The position numbers were made by a program, and so were the translations under genes. Shown in pieces: positions 46,513-58,700 of a stretch of DNA of 64,000 bases. Each line of letters starts with the position of its first letter. Position 1 is the first letter of the stretch. The stretch comes from Takakia lepidozioides (lineage: Eukaryota; Streptophyta; Takakiopsida; Takakiales; Takakiaceae): assembly GCA_030704615.1 (NCBI GenBank), contig CM060733.1:11532001-11596000 (forward strand), given 5' to 3'. The notes below the pieces were generated by a model. It was not told the DNA's origin and searched no databases. It was given only the letters and a program-made list of their open reading frames with translations.

Positions 46513-48521
46513 CAACCAAGAAGATACTACTTGTTGTGGATGATGTTGGTAGCCTCAAGTAGCTCAATGATTTGTCGTTCCACTAGAGGGTTTGCGCCAA
46601 ATGGTAGCAAAGTGTTTGTGATTTGTCAAGATTGTGGACTTATTCTGAGCTATGTGGGTGAGAATGGGACGTTTGAGATGGTGTGTTCCTCAACCTAGCA
46701 CATGCAAAGCACATCTTTTCTTTGCGTGCATTCAACAATGGGGACCATGGAAGGAAAAAGTTCAAAACAATTGCACACTGAATTGTGACTGCTTGTGCAG
46801 GACATCCTTTGACTCTGTAGGTTGTGGGTGCGTTCCTCGCATCAAAGATAGTATAGCGGTTTGGGAAGAGGCAGAATGCAGGTTGGAGCAAGCACAATCT
46901 TTGCTAGATGGAGATAATGACAGGCTGTGGAGACGATTCAGAATCATTTGTGGAAAAGCTACCGAAGTCCATTGGTGCTCAAAATGGCCTTCAAACCATC
47001 TCTCTTGGTGTGACAAGCTAGAAAATTTGTCAGAGTCCATTGGAGAGCTCAAACGGCTGGAAACTCTCATTTTGACTGGATGTGAGAAGTTGGAAAAGCT
47101 ACCAGAGTCCATTGGTGCTTTAAGAGAGCTTCAAACCCTCGATTTGTTCGGGTGGAAGAAGCTGGAAAATTTGCCAGAGTCCATTGGTGAGGTAAAACGG
47201 CTGGAAACTCTGATTTTGACGGGGTGTGAGAAGCTGGAAGATCTACCAGAGTTCTTTAGTGAGCTCAAAAGGCTGAAACTTCTCGATTTGTCTGGGTGTG
47301 AGAATGTTGAGAGGTTGCCAAAGTCCATTGGTGCGATCAAACGGCTGGAAACTCTGATTTTGACTGGGTGTGAGAAGTTGGTAAAGCTACCGGGGTCCAT
47401 TGGTGCTCTAAGAGAGCTTCAAAGCCTTGATTTGTCTTGGTGTGACAAGTTGGAAAACTTGCCAAAGTCCATTGGCGAGTTCAAACGGCTGAAAACTCTG
47501 ATTTTGACTGGGTGTGAGAAGTTGGAAAAGCTACCGAAGTCCATTGGTGCTCTAAGAGAGCTTCAAACCCTTGATTTGTTTGGGTGTGAGAAGTTGGAAA
47601 AGCTACCAAATTCCATTGGTGCCCTAAAAGAGTTTCAAACCCTCGACTTGTCTGGGTGTAAGAAGTTGAAAAAATTGCCAGCATCCATTGGTAAGTTGAA
47701 ACGGTTGGAAACTCTCATTTTGACTAGGTGTGAGAAGTTGGAAGAACTACCAAAGTCCATCGGTGCTCTTAGAGAACTTCAAACCCTTGATTTATCTGGG
47801 TGTGAGAAGCTGGAAAACTTGCCACGGTCCATTGGTGAACTCAAAGAGTTGTGAACTCAAAGAGTTGGAAACTCTCATTTGTATTGGGTGTGAGAAGCTG
47901 GAAATTCTTCCAACGAACTTCGGTGCGCTTAAAAGGCTGAAACGTCTCTATTTGTCTGATTGTAAGAGGCTGGGAAATTTGCCCAAGGCCATTGGTGAGC
48001 ACAAAGAGTTGGAAACTCTCATTTTCACTGGGTCTAAGAAGCTGGAAAACTTACCAGAGTCCATTGGTGTGCTGAGAGTGCTTCAGACTCGCATTTTGAC
48101 AGAGTGTGAGAAGTTGGAAAATCTACCAAATTCCATTGGTATTTTATACGAGCTTCAAACCCTCGATTTATCTGGGTGTGACAAGCTGGAACTTTTGCCA
48201 AAGTCCATCGGTGATCTCAAACAACTGGAATCTCTCATTTTGACTGGGTGTGAGAAGCTGAAAAATCTACCAGAGTTTTTTGGTGAGCTCAAAAAGCGGA
48301 AAAGTCTCCATTTGTTTGAGTGTGAGAAGTTAGAGAAGTTACCAGAGTCCATTGCGGAGCTCAAAGAGCCGGAATCTCTCATTTTGACTAGGTGTTCAAA
48401 CTTGGAAAACTTGCCAAAGTGTATTGGAGAGTTCAAAAAGTTGAAACTTCTCAATTTGTCCAGGTGTGGGAAGTTGGAGAATTTTATGAGATCAATCGAA
48501 ATTCGTTCAATGGGCCAATGA
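46513..48521 (+). pseudogene. NB-ARC/LRR disease-resistance gene remnant
   Basis: Intracellular immune-receptor type. An NB-ARC remnant comes first: KKILLVVDDVGSLK (kinase-2 motif, about 46519-46560, followed by a stop), GSKVFVICQD (RNBS-B-like, about 46602-46631) and ACAGHPLTL (GLPL-like, about 46794-46821, then a stop). Stops and frame changes break this part. From about 47010 about 20 LRRs of 24 residues follow (LPESIG.LKRLETLILTGCEKLEK type), alternating in a 48-residue super-repeat. The LRR frame is broken at 47852 by a tandem 16-bp duplication (47836-47851 and 47852-47867) that creates a TGA stop; the repeats then continue in another frame to 48521. The open pieces at 46652-47854 and 47730-48521 are parts of one broken gene. 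Confidence 0.8.
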
Positions 48522-48945
48522 GGCGTTCAAGTTTCATCCAATTTTGTTCATTGCGAAAAAAAAATCATGTCATGGGTGAACGGTCAATATAACAAATGAT
48601 GCAACATCACATTAAGACGTGATGAGTTTTGAACTTGCCATTGATTGACTTGTCGGGTAGTATCCATCAATTCTTGGCTTGTCACATGTACACTGGATAT
48701 GACTTCAGTCACCAATAAGTTCTTCAATCTATACAATACAAGATAAAAAGAGGTAAGAGAATAAACATTCCATCATCTCAGTCATTTGGACATTATGTAC
48801 ATTTATATTTCAATCCAAATTGAACTACAAATACTCAACTACAACAAATGATAGAACTGAAATGTGAGGCCAATTTCGAAACGAGAGACTCATTTATGAA
48901 GATTGAAAACCTCTTATGGAAAATGAAAGAAAATTAGCATTTGAA
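48522..48945. other. Spacer between opposed LRR fragments
   Basis: AT-rich with no supported feature. Confidence 0.4.
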
Positions 48946-49252
48946 TCATCTCAAACAAAAATACCTGTTGTGTTCCTCAATGGATTGTGACCAATTTTCG
49001 AGCTTCTCCATGCTGAACCCTTCAAGTTTGCCAATGGACTTTGGCAACTTTTCAATAATCTTGCATCCATACAAATTGAGCATTTGCAATGCTTTGCACT
49101 CGCTGATGGATTGTGAAAGCATTATCAATTTCTCGCAATTGAATAAACTGAGCAGCTCTAGCTCCTCAAGTTGGCGATGGATTCCGGCAAATTCTGGAGA
49201 CTCTTGCATCCAAATAGATTGAGAGCTTTCAACCCTTTCAGTTCACCAATGG
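48946..49252 (-). pseudogene. Inverted LRR fragment
   Basis: On the minus strand the sequence encodes SIGELKGLKALNLFGCKSLQNLPESIANLRS, interrupted by a stop and frameshift near 49160. It then continues LEELELLSLFNCEKLIMLSQSISECKALQMLNLYGCKIIEKLPKSIG. It is the same 24-residue LRR class as 47010-48500 but faces it tail to tail and is more diverged. No NB-ARC or start is found, so it is a gene fragment. Confidence 0.75.
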
Positions 49253-49786
49253 AAACCCTCTCTCACCTCCTCTTTGGTGCGCACTACAACTCGAAAAAGA
49301 GGGGGAGGGTGCTGCAGGCACTTAGGGAAAAACGAAGACGATGCGTGGGGTGCACCGTCGTGCGACGCCTGGTGGCGCCCCGCATTTTTTCAAAAAATTT
49401 GGTAGGGCCTTGCGAACCCCGGCCGTCGCACGGCCAGAAAACCGTCGCAAGCCGGGGTTGCGATGCCAGGCCGTAGCAGGGTATAAAAACCCGTCGCAAG
49501 CCCCACATTGTGACGGTGGGGGGCTGCAATGTGGGACTTGCCCTCCGCCTTATTATAAGCTAGGCAAATTGGGGATTTTAGGTTTAGGGCTTAAAGATTT
49601 TTAGGAAGTTTTGGGTTTCAAAGGATAGTTGTAATTAGGATACACATATCCAGAAAAGTGGTTAAACCAGTGCTTGCAGACATGTAGTGCTTGAGAGAGT
49701 GGTGCAATAAATAGCCTGTTTTTCAATTGTTCCTGGTGAAGCTGATGATCCCACAATGCTTATTCATTAGAGAAAAGTGCACAAAA
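49253..49786. other. Spacer containing a GC-rich inverted-repeat block
   Basis: Bases 49330-49545 are unusually GC- and CpG-rich. They hold a 9-bp stem CCCACATTG/CAATGTGGG (49502-49510 and 49527-49535), a further 'aaccccggc/gccggggtt' pair around 49416-49460, and repeats of 'gtcgcaagcc'. The rest is probably 3' flank of the VPS13 gene. Confidence 0.5.
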
Positions 49787-52700
49787 TTATCGGCTACTTG
49801 AAGAGCTGTTCCTGGGCACGGCCCTGCGTAGTATGGGAACCCATTTCCTCCATGCCACCTCGTCTAGCTGCACATACAGCTGCAATCCATCTTTCCACTC
49901 ACACAATTCCCCTTTCTCCACTGCTCGCAAACTTCCTCCTTTTGCACTATAGATAGTCAAAGTATGAGTGAAGGCATCCTCATCGATGTCTGCACTAGTA
50001 AGAAAAATCCTGGCGGTCTCCATGATGCCGCCATCCTCTAGAGCTCTGATGCTCTGGTCACTTAAGAGTAGCACTGGTCTCTGTAGTGATCTTGGACTTT
50101 GGTCAACTCCACTTGTGTACACCAATGACATCACCTCTGTGTGTGCCATGTACCTGACCACCATCATGCCTTAAAATCGTCAGGGTCCCTCCTTAATTAT
50201 GCACGATAATCGTCAAGCAAGATCATGAAGGCTTGAAGCTTTGAGGTAAGCTTAACAACTTCCACTCAAACAACATGATTACACAAAGCACTATGCCCTT
50301 GAAAGATGCATTCCAGAAAATAACACCGATGGTATGGGGAAAAATTTGCCACTCTAGCACGTGGTTACAATCACAGGGGACAAGGGATATAGAAGCACTA
50401 TCCATGAATCAGGGGAGGTAGAGGCATGTACCTCTCTGCTGTGCCTGAGAGAATTTGGAGCTGGAAGCGTAGACGTGAGCTTCGCGTGTGACCAACCATA
50501 GGGAAGTGCTGTTGCTGGTAGGGGTCATTAGGTAACACTGATGCCTCGACCAGGGTTGATTGAGGAAGGACTATGCCTACTGTGCCAACCAGACTCTGTG
50601 AGGTGTGGGCCACCAGCTGTAGTGCCCCACTCACAGGGCCAGCAATGGCTCCAACCAGCCCCTACAAACCCAGATACTGACCATCAAATATTTGCATACA
50701 AGTAACAGTTCGTTGATTAGCAATTCTAGAAGCAATGCCAACTATGCCCCAAGACACTACACATACTGCTACCAATACACCTATTCATCAATTTTCAAGG
50801 ATATGGAATCAACAGCACTCTTATTAGTTTTCATCTGCTCAAATAAGGACTGGAAGAGAGGGATACAAGCCTGTTTGGGACACGGTAGGAACAGAATCTC
50901 TCTATTTGCATGTGATAAATTGCTGAACAGGAAGCTATGCGAGTTTATCACAGCTAGAGAGATTGTGCAAGTATATATGAGACAGATCCATAACTTTAAT
51001 GGGAAAGGCTCTGAACAGACCTTTCCAACCCCTAAAAGAAGGTTGGACCGTCCTCCAGCAGCTACTGCACGCATGGGTGTTAATATGACCCCTGACACTC
51101 CGCGCGCCACACCATGACTTAGACCAATCAAACCTCTAGAGAAACTTCCTCCAACAGGAGAGGCTAATGTAGTATCTGCATATGTTGAATCCAGTATTTG
51201 AGAGAGAGTGGAAGCAAACCCTGCGATTGATGTGAAAGTCCACACAGAAAGATGTCTGAAGAGAGAAACCCCCCCAGCCCCCAACCCAAAGAGAAAGCCA
51301 TGGGGCCCATCTTGGAATGGCAGACTGAGTAAATCATTCCACCCTGCTTGAATGCTCTTTACCAGCCCTGTCAAATTGAACAGCAAATCCAGTGACCCCA
51401 GTACACCAGGGGCATTCAAAACGCACTCAGTGGTATAGTGTGCAAGTAGACCCCGCACCAGCACCACCGGTGGGAATTGTATGCCAGCCACCCAGAATGG
51501 AGACAGCATTACAGGTGCTTGATGTGTATTCACCACTACTGGCCGTGCAATCCGCAAAGTCACCAGCAAAGCTATTTGCTCGACTCGAAAATTTTCAACA
51601 TATAACTCTGACTCTAGCAGAAAAAACTCATTTACATGGTCTGGTATGGCACCAAGCTTTCTGCCTCCCTCAGTCACAGAAGTGGAAATATCTGTAGGAC
51701 CCTGGTGTGGAGTCCTGACAGGCCTGTTAGAAGAGATGAGAAAGCGCCGTGCGAGCGCAAGAGATGCATCGTCTATATTGACTGTCAAAGGCATCAAAAA
51801 CACCTGCAACTCTTGAAGCCATGGTGGCGAGGAAATTTCAGTATCCTCTATCCTTCTACACATTTCCAAAAACACCCTTGTCGATGTGTTTTTCACCTCA
51901 CCAACCATACACTGTTGCTGTGGAACAAGGGATGAAGCAATGGCAGTGGTCATAAAGACAGGCAACTCTGATCCCTGCAATTGCATGTCCACCTGCAACA
52001 GTGCTGCTGACAGAAGGAACTTATGCACACACACTGCAGGTATACCCTGAAGAGTTGGCCTCCTTTGATAGCGAGAGAATAAAACACATAATTTCTCCAC
52101 TGTCATGACACTCACTTCATCACTAGCTAAGACACTTCGGCCCCCTTTCCCATGTTGCCTCTGCACAGACTCACCTGAACCTCTTAATATATGCCGATCA
52201 TCATCCCAGATACAGAGCCTCAGCTTTTGGATGTCTGCTGTTAAACTAAGAGCTGTGATGTTGGGTCTCTCAACCCCATGACAACAGCTTGCTTCAGCCT
52301 TCTCTGGAATTTGTGAGATGTGCAGATAATACGTGGGTCCCAATTTTTCTACATTCACAAACAGAAGCACTGGCCCATTTGCCGTACCTTGGTACTTCAT
52401 GGCTGTTTGTGATGTCAACTCCAAGGGATCAGACCAACCCTTACCCTCAACCCTGATATAGATGTGAGCAGCCTTCTTTTCCTGTTTCATGCTTCGAAGG
52501 AACAAGTCATCCAGATCCTGGAACTCCCCCTCATCTCTACTGTTGGGGAATTCCCAATCGTAATCCAACTTGGAGAATTTCATTACCCTTGCAATAAAAG
52601 AATCTCTTCTCCCACCTGTCACTTCCACTAACCACTCACAGTTATTGCAAATAATGCATGGAGGCTGGGGGTCTCTGTGGATGAGAAGATGGTACTGCTG

Positions 52701-55700
52701 CTCCACTGTAACCAGGCTATAGGTCACCATCAGGATATGACCTTTAACATCACCATGAGAAAGCATTAGACGGCGCTGCTGGGTTGTCTCAGTTAAACTC
52801 ACACCCTCTGACCAAAAATACTGACAAGGGTCATGGGTAGCAACAGGCCAATCAGTCAGGTGCTCGTCAGTTGTTGGTGTGTCTGTTCCCCTTGAATCTG
52901 GGCTTCCCTCACTGCTTGCCAGCAGTTGTGACCGCTTCTCCACTGAAGTAAGCAATGCTATGTGAACCACTGCGTGTGCACCCTCACCCAACGCAATGCT
53001 GTTTTGCCATGAAGCTGCAAAGGGAGCAAGTTTGGTCCTGTCTGGAACATCCCAGAAGCTAGACACCCCTTCAACGTGGAACCGGAGGGTGTGACCAGAG
53101 AAGTTGGAGACCAGGATCCCAGGGTAAATAGTCAAATGGCAACACATGCAAGGGGCATTGTCCTCTTCCACATTATACCTGCACGTACACCAGTTCAGCT
53201 GTAATCTATTAAAACTGAGATCCACTTACAAGGTTGTCTGCAGGAAAGACCCTGGCAGAGAGATCAAGGTCTTCAGGGACTTTCCCCATCAATTAGGATA
53301 GAAGGCACCGGCAGCTCCAAAGAGAGATGCAGATGGCGATGCCTTTGCCATGTAGGGAGGGAAACATATGCATGCACAAATGGTTGATCTCTGATCGCAT
53401 TCCTCATGTATGTAAGGTCCATGAAAGTGTAACTCAGTTGTTCAAGCAGAACATCCCCGGCAATTTAACATTTCTCAGCAGCAATAGACTAGTTCTAAGG
53501 AATGTTGCCACAACAATACAGAGCAGCAAAGACACTCAGATCAAAGCAGCAGCGTGGCTTTGAAAGAGCTCCACAGACCCACCAATATTCAGAATAGTAT
53601 TTCAGTGCAGCCTCATACTCACCTTACAATTTGAGTCCGCATAAGAAAGCGATAATCCTGAGCAGTTGTTGTTACTGTTACTTCTTCAACAGAGTCAGCT
53701 TCCACCTCTAGGGACCTTGACCAAACCCACTCTTTAGACCTAGTTTCCTGTTGAGCAGGATCCCAGACCTGCAGGCCTATGCAGACCTTCTTGCCAAAAT
53801 GTTGACTTGGTAAACCTTGTAAAGTGAATGCTGTTTTCCCACCTGAAGGTGTGCAGGCTGCTACACTTGCCTCCAGCGGCAACCAGGTGTCCCTAACAGC
53901 TACAGGCAGGGGGAAATGATTGTGGAGCACTGCCATTGGCAGAAAGGACAGGAGCATTGTTGGCAGTCCCTCTTTGTACATACTCGTTTTCAGAGTACAG
54001 CTGAAACCCTGCAAGAAACCATGCCATCACCCTGAGACGCTATATCCTTACAATATACCGGAGTAATGACTACAAGCCCATATCCTAATAAATCAATCCT
54101 GCAAATAAAACCTAATTTTGTGTTAGTGTTCCTTGGTGATCATAATGTCCCTGCAGGACTCGAACGTAAATACTAGCAGAAATTCTTCTGAAGTAACAGA
54201 CAAAATGCAAATCAATTAGCCGGGGCTGACTGGCTAACTCAGTACTAAAGAGATAACCGCGAAGATCAAAGTGACTTATGCAAGTGAACCATAAACTCTA
54301 GACAACAGGTAGAACATGGACCAAACCCAGTATCAAACAAGGTGAAATTGCATACCCATGCAGGAGCACACTTGACCAGCCATGCAGATAATCAGTCAGG
54401 CAAGCACAGAGATGCTCACCAGATGGCCTGTTTTTGAAGAAGAGAACGGAAGAATATCGTGAGATCCTACTGGAGGCAGCTCTTGGTAGGTAGTGTCAAA
54501 TCTGGCTCCCACACGGAAGATACTAGCTGTCAAAAGTATTGGCTTTGACCTAAAATTTTCTTCTTCCCTCTTGCTCTCTGCTGAAATTATACTGCCTATT
54601 TTTGAAGCCATTCCAGATGAGCCCATCTCGGTACCCTCTGATACTTGATGGTCAATATGCTCAAGCCCACCTGCAGTATCAATAGATTTTGCAACTTTGG
54701 CAAGTAGGAACTGTCTGCCTGATATGCCTACAGGGAGGGGAGCCTCCACATTGTGCTTGAGCTCTAGCGACACAGCATCTGAGCCTTGCAGACCAATTTG
54801 AAGACTCAGAGGCCGAAATAGGCTGTTGTGTACGTAGAAAAGAGGCCATAGAACTGCAACCATCTGCCCCTTTGACTCACAGCTGGCCCGTATGTGTTCT
54901 AAGCAAAGCAATGGTGAAGAAGGGGGGACCATTCCACCACTCCTCTTCCACTCCACACATTCTTTCTTCAAGAGCAGCTTTGTGGTATCGCTCAGCCCTT
55001 CTAAAGGAGCCCATGCAGACCAGCCTGTAGTGCCCTCGATCAGGACACTCATTGTTGCATGCTCCGTGAACTGCCTCTGCGATGTGGTTGCAAGCATTAT
55101 ATCGATGCCTGAGATTGTTGACTTTGAAGGAGGTAGCAAGAGGGAAAGTTCTCCTTCAGAAAAGGATAACGGAACCTCTTTACATGTCCTAGCTGTGAAG
55201 CTAGCTCCACGTCCAGAAACTAGAATCACATTCAAGACGTTCATCGGGAATAGACCACGTACACGGACCTGCAGTGAAGAGGAGGTCATATTGGCCATAT
55301 GAAAGCCGGGTCGAAGTACCACTCGTGTCTCCATGGAAAGTGGATGCTGCAATTGCACCACAACAGAGACTGCTGTGCTTGGGTCCAACAAAAGCTGCCT
55401 CTGCTGGATACTCTCTTTCTCCAACTCAAATGGATCACACCAATACATTTCTTGCGTATCCAGGGATATTCCGTCTGCATTCCTAGGACGAGCATTTACA
55501 ACCATCCCAAGCATGCAAATCTGAAGCTTCCTCTGAGCTGATGGACAAAGATTGGGAGGGGCATGCCAAGCATAGGGGTGGCATCTTCCTGCAATAATTT
55601 TAATCACTTCTTGTGAACCAGCTTGCCGTAAGGCCAAGTCAACAGAACATGCATTCTCTATAATAAATCCAAACTGTCCAAGCTTGCCAGTGCCCACCTC

Positions 55701-58700
55701 GAGAAGCTCCCTATCTCCACCATCCTCAAGATCAACAGCAAGACTTCCCCCCGTGTCTGTGGAAGGTACAGGAGGAGAAGAGAGCAACCGAGCAATACGG
55801 GAGGCCCCCTGTAAAAATGACTGCTGAATTCTCAGGGACAAATTGCCAGTTGTTTGCAAGCAACAGCTGTATCCTGACACAGTAGGAGGGTGTTGAACCT
55901 CTTGTGGTGCTAGGCCTGTCATCGAAGAGGGTTGCATTTCTTGCTTGTCACTTGCACCAATACCCTCAAATGCTGTACCAGTTTCGGTGGGTGAGATGAA
56001 GCAACCACTTAATTGCACGGCTGTCTGGACTGGTTCCAAGAGTAACTCCTGTAGAGTGATAACCATTAACATGAATGCCACAGACTTGGAAACATATATT
56101 TTCCCAACAAAACAAATGTTGCAGAACTCAAGAACATGTGCGCGCTTGGATGGCCAGGTGCACAAACATCTCACATTATAATACTAACTGTAAAATCCGC
56201 AACTACTCAAAAGGGAAAAGGAAGGAAAGGGGAAGGTGTGAGGCTTGGGGTGGGCTTCTTGCAATCTAATTTAAACCAAGAAATGTGGAGCCCTCTTGGA
56301 GAATATTATCCTTGTGTAAAACGGAACAAAAGCCACCTAACATAAGGAAAACACCACTCAAAAAATAACCAGAAAATGACATGGCAGAAAAAGTAGCTCG
56401 TACATGAGTGTAAGTAGCCATGTCCGTGTACTCTGCAAGAAGAAGACCTGAAGATATGACAGTCCATAAACTTGAACTCCAAAAGTGGAGACCAATATGT
56501 ATGCCTGATCCATGTACTCCCGCGGCCTCCATGTCATCCAAACCTTCGACCAAACAGAATCGCAGTTCTTCCGTCTTGAGATCAAGCAGCATAAAGGGTA
56601 ATATTGCTGGTTTTTCACCCAGGGGGGATACATTTGTATTGGCTGGATTCACCTGTACAAGTGATAACATTCTGGCAGCAGGTAGAGGCTGTGTCTTGTT
56701 TGGAAATATAGTGGGAAGAGCACCAGGAGGAAGAAACCATGACAGGCGCCATTCCTCTGCCTTGACCCTGGTGAAGGACTCGATGCGGTACTTTAGCTCC
56801 CCTTCCCTGGCAACTAGAAGGGGGGCCGTATCCACAAACATGCCTGCCACTTGGTCAAAGAAAGATAGCTGAAAAATGGCGGTAACATCACCTGACAAGG
56901 ATGAAATTTCACAAAAAAGTTGGTCACTAATCAACACCTCTGTGATAGACCGTGGGAAGAAGTACCTGTGCATCCAACATCACATAACTGACATTAGTGG
57001 ATGCTTCTATCCTACTTGAACTGTGTTCAGATAAATGCTACACTCCAATACAACTAAAGTCCATTTCAGGTTGCTTTGCTGTTCATCCCTTCCGTTATAT
57101 ATGGCCTTGTACAAGGAGGGAGGGAAAATTTCTAGATGGTAATTCCAGCAGTCTCTGATAGATACAAGCCAATACTGAGTGAAAGAGTCAACTAGGAGAA
57201 ATAGAGATTGAGGTAAAACACTGGGTGAAGGTGAGATTGATTTGTAGGGATTCAATGACAGAAGGTACCTCCAAGAAATCCAGCCCCCATTTACACTGCG
57301 GCCTTGAAGTGATCCATCACCCCAATTCATCTCTCCCCTTGCCAGATGTGGAGTCTCCCCACTCCACTTTACAAATGCTCCACAACGAAGGTCATCTGTC
57401 AAGTTAGCTGGTGTGACAAACTGCTGCCTTAAAGGCCAAGTTGCACTCCAGCCATGAAGCAAAGAGCTCAGAACTGCAAGTGCAGCTGATAATCTAGCCT
57501 TACACATATTTACAGTGAGGCTTTGTGCTATAAAAGATAGTATTATTGGTCCAGGGCATCCAAGAAGCCTGCCAACAATACGCATATCGATCTGTGGAAT
57601 AAGAATAGCCGGTGTTGTAAAGCCTGCTGCAATCACCATAACCTTCCAGCCCACAAGGGAGAGATCCAAGTTCTGAATCTTAAGTTTTTTTGGATCCATC
57701 ACACCAGGTATCAAGGGATCATGGACTCCCAACCACTGCCGAGCGTCTGCCCCTGATGTGGCATCTAAATTGCCAACAAAGTAGTCTGAACTCAGCATTA
57801 GTTTCAAAGTCTGCCCTGCAGTAAAGCGAGGAACAGCATGAAGACGTGCTGCACGGGCTACAACACGTAAGTTCAATGTCACCGGAAGCACATCCACACC
57901 AGCAACAGGTTGAAAAGTCTTATGCCGCTCCAAGGACACTGTTATGATCTGCAAGTTTACATGATGATACAACATCAGTCAATAATATCCCTCCCAAGAT
58001 TGTTGACAACTCCAACAGATTGGAGACATCTACTATTGACTTCACATGTAGTGTCTAAAGCTGAACCAACCAGAATGTGTCTCTGTCACATGACATTGTG
58101 ACGACCATGACGGATAATGTTCAGAACAGGTTTAATGAGGAAACTTGCCACCAGGTCGTATGGGAAGGTGTTGACTATGTAGAGTTGTAGGGAGGATTTC
58201 TTCCCTGGAAAACCTCCATCTGTGTTGCGGAGGTCGGTGCATCAAATAAGTGGTGAAGCAAATATTGGTGCCACAATCTGCCTACCTTTCCTTGAGTAAT
58301 TCAACCACCCTCATGACATCACCAAGTGCCCCTGATGCATGGAAGTGGCATGGCTGGAAGTTCCCAGGGACCCCAATTTTTTACAGCATCTAGCTAGTGC
58401 CTTCAATAGTTCAACCTGCATCATCAGTATCACTGAACTCTCTACTCCCCACAATATTTCCCAGGGTATCCAGCCTGCCTGCAACAAGCAATGGAGTGCT
58501 AATGGAGATACATAGCATAGCTTGAAGCTCAGAGGGATGTACCACAAGTGGAAGACCAGACCCTTCGCATAACGATCTTGGCACTGAAGTCTACTACCAG
58601 CTGTCGACAGGTTGTCTACCTTTGCAACTCCCATTTTCCAACACATACACAAAAGGAGGCAGAGTCAAGTGGAGACCTCACCTCCTCGATCAGCTGTGAA

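Noticed and set aside
50692-51117. Plus-strand frames inside the VPS13 gene (also 54892-55302, 56420-56872 and 62902-63165)
   Set aside because: They lie opposite well-supported VPS13 exons and show no family motifs.
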